From contig CM056723.1 of NCBI GenBank assembly GCA_029844215.1, forward strand, positions 6,346,980 through 6,410,979: a stretch of DNA of 64,000 bases, given 5' to 3'. Under the pieces are notes generated by a model. That model saw only the letters and a program-made list of their open reading frames with translations. It ran no database searches and was not told where the DNA came from. This document shows, one piece after another, positions 10,916-22,872 of the stretch. Numbering within the stretch: the stretch's first letter is position 1; the number at the start of each line of letters is the position of its first letter. The translations under genes were made by a program, and so were the position numbers. This DNA comes from Przewalskia tangutica (lineage: Eukaryota > Streptophyta > Magnoliopsida > Solanales > Solanaceae).

Positions 10916-12455
10916 GTAAGACTTTGGAAATATTTTCAAAAAAATGTATTCTTCCATAAAGGGTGAAATATATACATCAATATATAATTATCCTAATTAA
11001 TATGACAATAATCAATCATCCTAATTAATATGACAATAATCATCCTACGTATTTTACTTATTACCAAATATATATTGATCCTACATTAATACTACATAAT
11101 ATCTTTAATGATATTCTAATTAACAATCCTCCGCAGTCGAAATTGGAGGTCGGCAAATGCTGAGACTGTCCCTAAATTCTTCAAATAATACCAGCGGAAG
11201 TCCTATTGTGAAGTTATCTGCAATCTGATGACGTGTCGGGACGTGTAACACTCACACTTGTCCGCGTGTCACTTTTTCACGGACAAAATGGATATCTAAC
11301 TCAATGTGTTTAGTGCTTTGATGATGGATCGGATTCCCGGAGAGATATATTGCACTAATATTATCACAGTATACCAAAGTGACTGTCGGAATAGGACAAT
11401 GAAGCTCGAAACGATTTGAATCAGCGTAGTCAGATACAACATTAGCAACAACACGGTATTCAACTTCAACACTGGAGCGGGATAATGTTACTTGTCTTTT
11501 CGAGGACCATGAGATCAAATTATCACCGAGAGAGACACAGTAACCAGAGGTAGAGCGCCTGATGTCTGGACATCCTGCTCAATCTGCATCTGTGTAAGTA
11601 ACAAGTTTAGAAATGGAAGACGGATAAAGATGTAATCCATATTCCAGAGTGCCCTGAATATATCACACAATGTGTTTTAGTGCATGCATATGTTCATCCA
11701 TCGAATTATGCATGAAGAGACACACTTGTTGCACTGCATAGGTAATATCCGGCCTGGTGAAGGTGAGATACTGTAAAGCCCCGACTAAGCTGCGGTACAA
11801 TGTTGGGTTGGCAAACGGTTTGCTAGATGTGGCACTCAATTTTGACTTGGTGTCTACAGGAGTTGCTGAAGGTTTGCACGCAGACATTCCAGCTCGTTCC
11901 ACGATCTCTGAGGCATATTTTTTTTGGGAAAGAAATAATTCACATGCATGTCGTGTTACTGCAATACCTAGAAAGTAGTGTAGTGGACCAAGATCCTTCA
12001 TAGCAAATTCGGAACTAAGTTGTGATATGATACTCTTGCGAAGAGATTCTGAAGATGCTGTTAGGATAATATCGTCTACATATAAAAGGAGATAAGCAGT
12101 ATGAGTACCCTGTTTATAAATAAACAGTGAATTATCTGAACGACTGTGTGAGAAACCCCTATTGAACACAAAGTCTGCAAACTGCTTGTACCAAGTCCTG
12201 GGGGCCTGCTTTGATACCATGTAAGACTTTGGAAATATTTTCCTCAAAATATATTCTTCAATAATGGGTAAAATATATACATCAATATACAATCATCCTA
12301 ATTAATATGACAATAATCATCCTAATTAATATGACAATAAACATTCTAATCATCCTAATTAATATGACAATAATCATCATACCTATTTTACTTATTACCA
12401 AATATATATTGATCCTACATTAATACTACAGAATATTTTTAATGATATTCTAACA
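10916..12455 (-). mobile_element. Copia element A: internal-deletion derivative with both LTRs and target duplication
   Basis: On the minus strand a 5' LTR (12220-12455) is followed directly by a tRNA-Met primer site (TGGTATCAAAGC). The end of reverse transcriptase, RNase H and a 3' LTR (10916-11125) follow. CTAAT flanks both ends (10911-10915 and 12456-12460). Gag, protease, integrase and the first half of reverse transcriptase are gone; the primer site is fused to codons encoding KQAPRTW. LTRs are 210 and 236 bp, start TGTTA and end TCTTACA on the minus strand. The RT and RNase H resemble elements B and C in this window. Confidence 0.92.
11150..12219 (-). pseudogene. Partial copia reverse transcriptase and RNase H (element A)
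   Basis: On the minus strand, 12292-11663 encodes KQAPRTWYKQFADFVFNRGF, the catalytic YVDDIIL motif, the LGPLHYFLGI block and the connection region up to DEHMHALKHIV. A frame break follows. Then 11518-11252 carries the RNase H piece SWSSKRQ...SRSSVEVEYR...YCDNISAIYL and KHIELDIHFVREKV. The YVDD catalytic aspartates are intact, but the fingers half of the polymerase is missing, so the product would be inactive. Confidence 0.9.
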
Positions 12456-12869
12456 CTAATCATTTTAAAATCACTTTTTCGATTTCAAAATCCAAATTCA
12501 AACCCTCAACCTTCAAACTACACTAACAGAGTTCAAACTTTTGAAGTTCTTCCTAATTGATGATATATGCCTTATGTAGAGAGAGATGTGATGAGGAGAG
12601 CGACTTCACTGATGAAGTAAATTGGGGAGGAGGATACATTTTAGGATTTTTTTTTTTCACTTGGTTAACAGGCTGCCAACTTTTGGACTATAAATATTAA
12701 CATAGGCTTGATCTTGCCAATGATAAAAAAAATTGGTCATTTTATGCCAATGGTTCACCCGATTGGTACATCTATGCCAAATTCTCAATATACTTACAGC
12801 CAGTTTATCATCTCGAGCATGCTTGGGCCTGTAGTTGGACATTTAGATGGATTAAGACCAGAAGAGATA
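12456..12869. other. Short AT-rich stretch between copia A and the LINE
   Basis: Contains a T-tract near 12647-12657 and no recognisable coding. The 5' part of the LINE may begin here but is not recognisable. Confidence 0.5.
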
Positions 12870-13046
12870 TGGCATCTTGAATTGGACTCAGCCCAGATCA
12901 GGACCATACTTGAAAATTTTGGTTCTATAAGCTGTTTTAAGCATATAGTTAACCACTCTGATCATTTCCCTCTCCTTCTTAAGCTTACTAATAATCACTT
13001 GAACCCCTCTGACAAGCCCTTTAGGCTAGAAACTGTGTGGTGCAAC
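12870..13046 (+). pseudogene. LINE endonuclease C-terminal fragment
   Basis: Encodes ELDSAQIRTILENFGSISCF and VNHSDHFPLLLKL. The SDH motif is the typical end of the apurinic-type endonuclease that nicks target DNA. FRLETVWCN, the usual link to the reverse transcriptase region, follows, and the insertion of the solo LTR cuts the frame there. Confidence 0.75.
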
Positions 13047-14558
13047 TGTAGGAATTTGTTGGGTGTAAAACACACAAGTAAGACACAGCGGAAGTTTAAA
13101 ATTTTGTTTACTTACTTGCTCCAACAAAGGTCGTCTGATATGATTATGCGATAATTCAAATCTGCAAAGACAAGAAGAAAACTTACCGTTTAAGTTTTGT
13201 TAGTCTTTACTAAAGGGAGCGCACGCGATTGTCAATCCGGGTGCAAGCCTTGCTTCGATATATTCCTTTGCCCAAGAAAGCTAGGAAATCTTGACAGAGG
13301 TTTGAGATAATTTTATTTCCTGAACTTTGAGTTCAGGAAGTGGAAGTGAGTGCTTATGAAATTATGGGTTAAGTGTCAAATATATAGTGAAGGAAATCCT
13401 AAACCAAATCAGATTTGGATCAAGCTTCAAGACCTGACCCAAATTCAAATTGCGATGGGCGGTCAGTGGGTCCATTTGTTATCTGACTCTCTATTTATTT
13501 TACATGCGTTTAGTTCTAATTAAATTCAAGATTTAATTTTGACTTAATTAATTAATTTTCATTTGTAAAATATCTTGATTCAAAATCCGATATTTTACAT
13601 TCTCTCAATATACCCTTAGACCGAAAAGACAATCGACTTAGTGTGACCCTTTAGACCTTCACACATTGGCACTTGATCAAATCAAGGTTCACACGGAACT
13701 CCTAGACGGCGCCGGTGACGGACCCAATATGTCAAGTACGTTTACAAGACTCAAGTAAACAGACCTCTATGTGAGATGATAAATTCCTTTCATTCGCGAC
13801 ACACTCGATCATGCTTAAGATTTGCCAAGTGTCTATCCAAATGGCTTGATCACTTTATCTCATCTATATTAGTCGACAACTAAACCATATCCTAGATATG
13901 TCTCTTGCATTGGCTAATGACTTGGTCGATCTAACATCTCTGAGAAGCTGAGTGTTCTCTCGAAATTTCAATCGAGGAATGAATCCTATTCTTGGCTCAA
14001 CTACCACCTTCAATCTACTTCGTAATGCACCCAATACAAACCGCGTCTCAACCTATAAGACATTTGAGCTTAGGACATGATCAAAGTGCATTGCTCCGTA
14101 AACAAGGCGATATTGACCCAAGTCTAAGGACCTCTATCTCCCACATGTTGATAATACTCTACACATGTATAACAAATAGTTTATCAGCATGGTATGCCAA
14201 TACTCCTATAAGAGTATTCATGTGTCCATCACTAGCAACTATTGCTAGCAGTAAGTGAGATATACTACATTCTCTAAGAATGTGATGCAGACCACATGTC
14301 GACTTATAACATATCATTGATATCTCATTCTCAATGATCATTAATCTAGGCTATTTTAAGAACTACACTCTATAATTAATATCTCACACTATTAATGACA
14401 ATGTAAGTTCAAGGATGCACATTAATGAATAATATAAACAATCAAATAATAATTCAATAATTGCAAATGTCAAGTATATATTAATCTTATTAATAATATG
14501 AATGTGTTCAAGTACATCTGCTTCTAAAATGATTGTTTCTAAGACATACATACTTTCA
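13047..14558 (-). mobile_element. Solo LTR, 1512 bp, inverted relative of 7882-9402, perfect target duplication
   Basis: Flanked by GCAAC at 13042-13046 and 14559-14563. Read on the minus strand it starts TGAAAGTATGTATG and ends CAAATTCCTACA, with canonical TG...CA ends. Long stretches match 7882-9402, for example around GTCGACATGTGGTCTGCATC and CTTATAGGTTGAGACGCG. Its removal restores the LINE sequence encoding VWCNY followed by PDFKEV (one base missing). There is no internal domain, so it is a solo LTR. Confidence 0.85.
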
Positions 14559-15220
14559 GCAACTACCAGACTTTAAAGAAGTTAACCACTGTTTTGAGAA
14601 CTCTCAGGACATTACTTTCTCTACCAACTACTTTAAGGATAGGATTACCATCTGGAATAAAGATACTTTTGGCAACATTTTCTTTAAGAAAAAACAGCTG
14701 CTAGCTAGATTAGAGGGTATCCAAGTCCCCACACTATCCTTGTAGCTCCTTCCTTCAGAAGCTAAAAGTTGACTTGCTTAAAGAGTATGATGATATCCTT
14801 AGACATGAAGCTAAATTTTGGAAACTAAAATCTAGGATTACTTGGCTAGCTGAAGGAGAGCAGGAGGAGGAACAGAATCTTAGCTCTCCAGGCTGAAGCT
14901 GGGAACTGGATTTATGAGAATAAGGTTATTAAGGATACCATTACTAATTACTACCTCAATCTCTACACCACTGACCATTTACAATCCCCTAACTCCCAGT
15001 TGTATCAATCCTTCTATTAGGGGAAGTTTTAGTCAAACTGATAAGCAAATCCTGAATGCTCCTCTTAGGTTTGGGGAGGTCAAGCAAGCTGTCTTCTCCT
15101 TTAAACCTCTAAAAACACCAGGTCCTGATGGCATCCATCCATTCTTCTATTAAAAGTTTTGTGATACTATCCAACAACCTCTTTTTCAATTTTATCAAAT
15201 GGTTTTCACTACTCATACTA
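14559..15220 (+). pseudogene. LINE linker and N-terminal reverse transcriptase fragment
   Basis: Encodes LPDFKEVNHCFENS, ITIWNKDTFGNIFFKKK, LARLEGIQ, then LKEYDDILRHEAKFWKLKSR and ITWLAEGE. The RT-entry motif FGEVKQAVFSFKPLKTPGPD with GIHPFFY closes the segment. This is the standard order upstream of the LINE palm. Frames change at about 14745 and 14880, and a stop follows FFY. Confidence 0.85.
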
Positions 15221-15461
15221 TGCGAAAGAGTTTGGAGTGTTTTCCTTAATCTTATTCATCACAAATGGTAATAATATATACACCAAGTAACAATTAATAG
15301 GAAGATTAAGTCTTCCCTAAAATCCTCCTATACTATCCCATAATATATTCCTATATTAATACTATTATATCCCCTACATTAATACATAGTACTATTTACC
15401 ATATACATATGATTCTACATAATTATATTATTAATAGTAATTAATAATATATATTCTAACA
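15221..15461 (-). repeat. 3' LTR of copia B (241 bp)
   Basis: Plus-strand ends are TGCGAAAGAG and TTCTAACA. The purine tract CATGGGGAG on the minus strand precedes it (15462-15470). It matches the right LTR for ~113 bp, where that copy stops. Confidence 0.9.
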
Positions 15462-18400
15462 CTCCCCATGATCGAAGCGGCGAATCTTGAGGTATCCGAA
15501 ATTCTTGATCAGCGGAAGCCCTTTTGTGAAAATATCTGCGAGCTGATGTCGCGTCGGGACATGTAACACTCGCACTTGTCCGCCAGCCACCTTTTCATGG
15601 ACAAAATGAATATCTAACTCAATATGCTTAGTGCGTTGATGATGAATTGGATTTCCGGAGAGATAAATTACACTAATGTTATCACAAAGATACCATAGTG
15701 GGTCGAGAATAGACAATGAAGCTCAGTAAAAGATTCTCAATCCAGCGTGAGTCGACACAACATTGGCTACCACATCGATTCAAAGATCGAACGTGATACT
15801 GTGGGTTGCCTTTTGGAGGACCATGATATTAAATTATCACCGAGGAAGACGTAATAATCGGAGGTGGAGCGTCTGGTGTCTGGACATCCTGCCCAGTCTG
15901 CATTTGTGTAAGTGACAAACTTGGACATGGAAGAGAGGTACAGATGCAATTCATAATTCAGAGTGCCCTGAATATATCGCACAATGCGTTTGAGTGCATG
16001 CATATGTTCTTCCATTGGATTGTGCATGAACAGACACACTTGTTATCGCATGTAATATCCGCCCGTGAATGTGAGATATTGCAAAGCTCCTGCCAAGTTG
16101 CGATACAATGTCGGGTTGACAAATGGGTTGCTGGATATGACACTCAATTTTGACTTGGTATCTACTGGAGTTGCGGCAGGTTTGCAAGATGACATTCCAG
16201 CCCGTTCTACGATCTCTGAGGCATATTTCTTTTGTGAAAGAAATAAATCACCTGCATGACGTGTCACAGCAATTCCTAGAAAGTAGTGAAGCGGACCAAG
16301 ATCCTTCATATTAAATTCGGAACTCAGCTGAGACATGATATTCTTGCGAAGAGAATCTGAAGAGGCTGTTAGGATAATATCATCTACATATAAGAGAATA
16401 TAAGCAGTATGATTACCCTGGTGATAAATAAATAGTGAATTATCCGAACGGCTGTTTGAGATACCCATGTTGAACACAAAATCTGCAAACCGCTTGTACC
16501 AAGTCCTGGGAGCCTGTTTGAGACCATATAATGATTTTTTAAGTAAACACACATGATTGAGATATTGGGAATCTCTGTACCCCAATGGTTGGTGCATGTA
16601 TACAGTCTCACTCAAGTGTCCATGTAAGAAGACATTCTTGACATCCAATTGATGAAGTGATCATCCTTTTGAGAGGGCTAGATTGAGAACAATTATGATG
16701 GTTGCTGGTTTAACCACTGGACTGAATGTCTCGCCGCAATCTAATCTCACCTGTTGAGTCTTGCCATCACCTACAAGTCGGGCCTTATGTCGCTCAAAAC
16801 AACCATCAGATTTTTCTTTATGGCTAAAAATCCACATAGAACGAATTATATTAGCATTAGGGATGTTAATGGGGCGGGCGGGCGGGAAGGTACCGTGCAC
16901 TGCACCCACCACCTAAAACACACCTCCACCCCCGCCCCACCACCCATCACGGGTAGTAATTCCTCCACCCGTCCCCGCCCCGCTTACTCCGCGCGGGTAC
17001 CCATTAATCTCATTCTCTTTTTCTGACGGTCCCGAAAAAATAATTAACTAGTTTCCAGGATTTGCCTTGTCAAAAAGACGAACCCAACTATACACAGAGC
17101 TCTCCAGGTTGACTTTTGAATCTCTGAGTTAACCATCTTTCCACTGCAAGATCAAGGTTTTAACTTAGCCTAAATGCTCGCTGAAAAGTTCGCAAACATT
17201 AAAACACAAATGATGGGCATTTCAAGGTTAGAGTTGTTTCATCCACACATGCAAGCCTAACCTAAGCATGCATCCTATTAAACTCACTATTTTCATATAC
17301 CAGAGATGCAAATGGACAATAAAAGTAGATTAACCTACTAATATTATTTTCAGGATTTCCATAATTAGGAACATGAAACTCAGTTGTGGACAAAGGGGAA
17401 ACTAAACAGCAAGTAAATGGAAGAGGTACTTTCATGATTAGTACAAAGCCATTTTATAAACAAGGGGACGAGGTACTTTCATGATTTTTAGTTTCAGGAC
17501 ACGGCGCGGGTTGACTCAAGTCATATTTTAAATCAAAGGGCCAAATAAATTCATAAATAGCCTAATTAAACTAATAGACGATACGGATATGGGCGGTGCG
17601 GGTACGATCGGTGTGGGTACGGTAATGGCGGGCGAGTGCGGGCGGTCTTATATGAAATCCACCCCCGCTCCACTACCCATGGCGGATAGCACTTTTGATA
17701 CCCATACCCGCCCCACCACCCACCAAACTATCCCCCATACCCGCCCCAATTGGAGCGGGTGCGGGGCGGTACCCGTATTTACCCGCCCCACTGACATCCC
17801 TAATTAGCATTAGATGGACGAGGTACTAACTCCCATGTCCTATTTTTAATTAGAGCATGATATTCATCATCCATGACCATTTTCCAATTAGGATCTTTTA
17901 GAGCAGACACGGGGTTACAAGACAAATGTGATTTCGAGACTTGAGTGTGTAGATTGTATTTGGCATTGGATTTTTTAATTCCATGTTGACGACGGGTGAT
18001 TGGCCGGTTTAGTGGTCGATGGGTGGACGCCATCGCCGAGTGAGCGATGGTGAACGCCATCGCCGAGCTATTTTCTCGAAGGCTTGCAGCTGGCCGACGT
18101 TGGTGTGGAATTGGGCCTGAATTTGCAAAGTGGCCCAACCGGGGCGATTGATGCGAAGGAAGGATTCTTGATCGGGCCGTGGAATCGATGGCCCGGCCAT
18201 TGGATTGTATTTTCCAGTGGCTGGACCATTGGTCCTTGGTCCAGTGGGCCCAGCTGCGTTGATCCAGCATTTTTTGTGGGTCCCGGGCTGTGGAAAAAAT
18301 GAGTTAGATACGGGAGCCTATCATCATCCAAAAAATCATAAGTATTAGTCCCGGTGTCATATCAAAAGGAAATTGTGATTCATCAAAAATTACATGACGA

Positions 18401-18768
18401 CATATAATCATACGTTTTGAAGAAATGTCATAACACATGTAACCACGGTGATTCGTAGGATATCCCAAGAAGACACATGGAGTAGACCGGGGTTGAAGTT
18501 TTGTGATTGTGGTGGATGGAAATAGAGGATAGTAAAGACAACCAAATACTCTCAAATGATAATATGAGGGCTCTCTTTTACGGCTTGGAATTCCTATTGT
18601 ATAGAATAAATGTATTGGGCAATGCCTTTCTTTTCTGTAAAGTATTTTTAGTGGAGCTTGGTAAGACATGTTTTTATGGGGAAGGATATTCAACATGTAG
18701 GTTGTCATTTGAAGCGCATGATGCCAAAAAATGGGGGGTATAGAAGCATGAGCGAGGGATGTTCTCAT
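15456..18768 (-). pseudogene. Copia B integrase C-terminus, hinge, reverse transcriptase and RNase H (interrupted)
   Basis: Reading the minus strand downward: 18768-18304 holds FWHHALQMTTYMLNILPHK and HLRVFGCLYYPLFPSTT (integrase C-terminal part). 18270-17811 holds the Pro/Ser-rich hinge ending PVSALKDPNWKMVMDDEYHA and TWELVPRP. After the hAT insertion come IIRSMWIFSHKEKSDG, KNVFLHGHLSETVYMHQPLG, the catalytic YVDDIIL (about 16390), LGPLHYFLGI, and RNase H with NADWAGCPDTRRST, SWSSKRQ and KHIELDIHFVHEKV, ending about 15465. Frame breaks lie near 16040 and 16655. Confidence 0.9.
16858..17802. mobile_element. Non-autonomous hAT element (945 bp) with 8-bp target duplication
   Basis: Terminal inverted repeats are TAGGGATGTTAATGGGGCGG and its complement ending CATCCCTA. 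ATTAGCAT is duplicated exactly at 16850-16857 and 17803-17810. Subterminal regions are packed with GCGGG/CCCGC and GGTACC motifs on both sides, typical of transposase-binding repeats in hAT elements. No transposase is encoded. It disrupts copia B between codons for PSNAN and IIRSMW, so it inserted after that copy. Confidence 0.93.
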
Positions 18769-18784
18769 AATATTGTTTATGGTT

Positions 18785-19816
18785 CTAATTTTGTGTTCCG
18801 CCTTCCCATTCTGTGAAGAGGTGTGAGGACAGGATAAACGAAATTATAAACCATTTGTTTTGAAAAATCCCAAAACTGATTATTATCAAATCCCTCCCAT
18901 TGTTACATTGAATACTTTTAATCTCCCGTTCAAACTGAGTTCGGATAAATGCTCTAAAGTTTAGAAAAGTGAAAAACACTTGTGATTTTTTCGACAAAGG
19001 GAATGTCCACAAATAATTAGAGTAGTCATCAAGAAACAGTAAATAATACATATGACCTGAGGAAATCAAAACAGGTGATGTCCAAATATCACAATGTAAA
19101 ATATCAAATGACATAGTAGTGCATGAAGTAGAAGAAGTAAATGACAATCTAACATGTTTACCAAGGGCACAAGCATGACACTTATTCAAAAAACGAGTTT
19201 GAGTACATGAAATAAAATTGTTTTGTTTAAGAGAGGCCAAAACGGACTCTCCCGGATGTCCCAAACGTTCATGCCATAGTGATGGTGCTAAGGCTGCAAA
19301 AGTGGAAGGAACTTTAGACTGTGAATTTGGTAAACTTATTGGATAGAGCTCCCCCTTGCTATCATATCTCATGAGAAGCTTCCCCGTCTGAAAGTCATGT
19401 ACGGAAAAACCAAACGGGTCAAATCTAACAGAAACCCAATTATCAATAGTAAAATTCCTAACAGATACCAATTTTTTTATTAATTTGGGAGCATGCATGA
19501 CATTATTTAAAACCAGTGGCGGATGTGGTGGTGACAGTGTGTTTGACCCATAACCTTTTATTGGAATTGAATGGCCATTTCCGACAACAATACTATTTTC
19601 TTTGCTCAAATTAAAATAGGGTGAGAGTATACCTTGGGATGCCGTCATATAGGACGTTGCCCCGGAGTCCATATACCAATTAGAATCCGGTGGATTGAGT
19701 CTAAGAGTGTGCATAGCCTGCTCAATATCCGTAGGATGGGTCGTTGTTGAATGGGCCTCCTGCCATTGGACCGGAGGAGGCCCAAAACCGCCGCCGTCTT
19801 TGCCGAGATCGACCAA
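18785..19816 (-). pseudogene. Copia B protease and integrase
   Basis: The minus-strand frame encodes WYMDSGATSYMT (aspartic protease, DSG catalytic triad), then LWHERLGHP and CHACALGK, the His-His-Cys-Cys zinc site of the integrase N-terminus. The integrase core follows with HCDIW, LFLDDYSNYLWTFPL and IQCNNG, where a catalytic Asp is expected at the first N. The glutamate part of the DDE site is lost in a frameshift near 18890. Integrase would join cDNA to the genome; this copy could not. Confidence 0.9.
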
Positions 19817-20851
19817 TGACCGGGCTCTGAGTCACACCGCCTTGTTGCCAAATGCTGGAGATTTCGGTTGGGCGACCATCGCCATCGGGCTCGCTGGCTC
19901 GCCCACCAGTATTGGGCCGCTGTGCTATCCAAGGCTGCCGCCGATGATTGCTTGGGGCACTGGCCGCCGCCAGTGTCTTTGGGCCTTCCGCCTGCTGCTT
20001 CCGCCGGTGGTTCTTGCCGAGCCACCGTCGGAGTTGGTGTTGCCGCCATTTTCGCCGCCACCGGAATTCCGGTGACCCCCATCTTTATTATTTCCACGAT
20101 TTTCACCCTTCTTATTATTATTACCACGTCCTTTTTGACTCTTATTTTGTGAAGAATAGTCAAAACAATTACCTTCATTTGAAGACGTGGCAACCATGGC
20201 GGAATTGGTAGTCGTTGAAACCTTCTTAATCAAGCCCGACTCTTCAAGAACAAACATGGATCTTGCTTGATAGAATTTTGGTAAGGGATTACTTTGACGG
20301 ATTAGTGTCCCCACGCCACTATAAGCATCCGTGAGATCATCAACTAGTTGTAAAACTAACCGGTTGTCAGTAACCGGTGAACCTACGTTTCTCAATTGAT
20401 CTGCCAACACTTTGAGACGTTGACAGTAGGTTGAAACGTTAGGGAAGTCTGCCATGAAAATGGTTGAAAATTCTTGTTCCAACGCAACGGCACGAGAATT
20501 CTGGTTGTCTTGAAAAATGTCTCTCAAGCGTTCCCATGCCGCCATGGCAGTAGAATCTGGTTCCATTTTTGTATGCAACAAATCTGTGGATATGATTGCA
20601 TAAATCCAACCAAGAACAGTGGCATCAAGGGTATCCCACAATTCTTTGTCTGCGTCAGATGATTGTTCCGTTGTTGTACCATTTTTCGGTGGAATTATAT
20701 GATGAAGAACTTTGTGATCCCTACAACATATTTTGAACAACTACGCCCATGTTGCATAGTGAACAGTTTCCATCTCTAGTTTGACAGAAATATGTGTTTT
20801 GATGTTGGAGATAGTAAGGGTTGAGTGAAACGAAGATTTTGATTCAGACAT
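19816..20851 (-). pseudogene. Copia B Gag
   Basis: The minus-strand start is ATGTCTGAATC at 20851. Translation gives MSESKSSFHSTLTIS, then an in-frame stop after YATWA (20741-20743). It continues through LWDTLDATVLGWIYAIIS, AAWERLRDIFQDNQNSRAVA, LEQEFSTI and QRLKVLADQLRNVGSPVTD, the copia Gag-polypeptide (UBN2) pattern, then a Gly/Asn/Lys-rich tail. I see no CCHC knuckle. The early stop prevents full translation. Confidence 0.88.
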
Positions 20852-20995
20852 GGTTGTGAGTAAGAACAATAATGGAGAATTTTTTTTTTGATAATTTTCG
20901 GTCAAGGTAAAAACCAAGGAGTAAGATGACCGAATTTTGGAAGGAAACCAGAAAAATATTTGAGGATCTTTTTCTTCCTTATGCTCTTGATACCA

Positions 20996-21103
20996 TGAAA
21001 GAGTTTGGAATGTTTTCCTTAATCTTATTCATCACAAATGATAATAATATATACATCAAGTAACAATTAATAGGAAGATTAAGTCTTTCCTAAAATCCTC
21101 CTA
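20996..21103 (-). repeat. 5' LTR of copia B, truncated
   Basis: Starts TGAAAGAGTTTGG next to the primer site TGGTATCAAGAGC (minus, 20983-20995) and matches the 3' LTR up to CTCCTATACTAT. The remaining ~129 bp are missing, and LINE sequence follows at once (TACTATGGATGAAG). Confidence 0.88.
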
Positions 21104-22872
21104 TACTATGGATGAAGAGGTCAATATCATTTATCTCTGTCTGAGCCCTAAATGTGCCAATGCTACAGTCCTTAAAAACTTTCGACCTATAGGAATGTGC
21201 AACACCCAATACAAGGTCATCATCAAAATCATTGTACACAGAATCAAGCCCAATCTTTCTATGATCATTGGTCCAAACCAAGCTAGTTTTCTAGCAGGTA
21301 GGAGAGCGGCTGATAATGCCATTATTGTACAAGAATACCTTAGTTAATTCAATAATATGAAGGGCAGGAATTCCAACATGATCCTAAAAATTAATTTGGA
21401 GAAGGCTTTTGATAGGATTGAATGGTTCTTCATCAATGATACTCTTCTGTTTTTTTAACTTTCCATCAGATCTCACTCAGCTCATCACGTCTTGTATCTC
21501 CATATCTTCTATATCTGTCCTGGTTAATGGTGGTAAAACAACTCCCTTTCTACCTTATAGGGGTATCAGACAAGGGATCCTCTATCCCCTTCTTAATTGG
21601 TTCCCCATCTCAACTTGCAGGAAGGGACCTAAACTTTCTCATCTTTTCTTTGCAGATGACCTTACCTTGTTTGCTAGAGTTAATAGTAAAAAATGTCATA
21701 CCATTATAAGGACCCTTTCTAACTTTAGCACTAGATCTAGTAAAAAAATCAATTTTGCTAAATCTAAGGTTCTTTTCTCCAAAAACTGCAGTCATAATAA
21801 CATCAATACCTCTGCTAGCATTCTCTCTATTAAGGCTAGTAATCACTTTGGGAAATATATGGGATTTCCTATGATGCATAAAAGACCTTGCAATGCTGAC
21901 TTCCAATTTATCTTAAGATAACCTGAAAGCTAGATTAGCTGGTTGGAAGACTAAGTTTCTTAATATGACTGGTAGAACTGTTCTTACTAAGGCATGTTTG
22001 AGTAGCATGCCTAACCATGTAATGCAATACATTAAGCTCCCTTCCAAGATAGCTCAGTAGATTAATAGAATCCAAAGGAATTTTATTTGCAGTACCACTG
22101 CTGGAAAAAATGCACTTAGTGGGGTGGCCTACCATTACCAAACCTAAAAAAGAAGGGGGTCTAGGTATTCAGAAGGCCGAAATCAAGAATAAGCCTCTTT
22201 CACCAGTCTTACTTGGAGACTTCTGCAGAAACCTGATTCTCTTTATGCTTCAGTCTAATAGCAAAAAACTGCAGACCTAGTACAATAACAACACTCTAGG
22301 ACTTGACATAATGTGCTGGATGGTTATAAAAGCATTGTAGGGAAGCCACTCAGTGGGTTGCCAATAAAGGCACAAATGTAAATTTTTGGTTTGACACTTG
22401 GATTTCCCGTAGTAAAAGCCTTAGGGAAATGGTTATTGGTCCTTTAAACAAGAATGAGGAATTCTTTAGAGTTGGTGAACTTAGATATCAGGGAACCTGA
22501 CTTTTTGACAAAATCTCTTTTGTGCTCCTTTAGACCATAAATCACCTTATTGCTAATGCTTATAGCACTGATAGTACCAAGAATGATTACAACTATTGAA
22601 AACTATCCCCCAATGGCAAGTTTACTAGCAGCTCTGCCTATTCCCTATTAGACATGAGGACTCCTACTCCTCCAATTGACTATAATATGAACTTTAGTTG
22701 AATTTGAAAGTTAAAAACTCCGAACAAGATTACGTTCTTCGTATGGCTCTTGAACCACAATAAACTCCCTACTGCTTCCTTTCTTCATTCTATTGGCATA
22801 AATATTAGCTCTACTTGTAGATCTTGTGGATATCATACTGAAGACTCCAATCATATCTTCTTTGGTTGTAGT
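21104..22872 (+). pseudogene. LINE reverse transcriptase palm, thumb and zinc-knuckle region
   Basis: Encodes ATVLKNFRPIGMCNTQYKVI, IIGPNQASFLAGRRAADNAI, ILKINLEKAFDRIEW, RGIRQGILYPLL and LSHLFFADDLTLFARV, with the FADD catalytic motif at about 21640. Then come INFAKSKVLFSKN, a thumb-like part, ITFFVWLLNHNKLPTASFLH and CRSCGYHTEDSNHIFFGC (zf-RVT). The sequence between IRQG and FADD is shortened, and frames shift repeatedly, so it is inactive. Confidence 0.9.

Larger units (their letters stand above)
15221..21103 (-). mobile_element. Copia element B, near-complete but degenerate, inserted in the LINE
   Basis: On the minus strand it has a truncated 5' LTR (20996-21103), a primer site (TGGTATCAAGAGC), Gag, protease, integrase, reverse transcriptase, RNase H and a full 3' LTR (15221-15461). 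The target duplication is TACTA (15216-15220; 21104-21108). A 945-bp hAT element interrupts the pol gene. The order protease-integrase-RT is the Ty1/copia order. Stops and frameshifts are spread through the polyprotein, and one predicted integrase catalytic Asp reads Asn (QCNNG). Confidence 0.93.

Noticed and set aside
18084..18302. Plus-strand frames opposite copia B hinge
   Set aside because: Antisense shadow of the hinge and Gag coding (same for 19695-20152).
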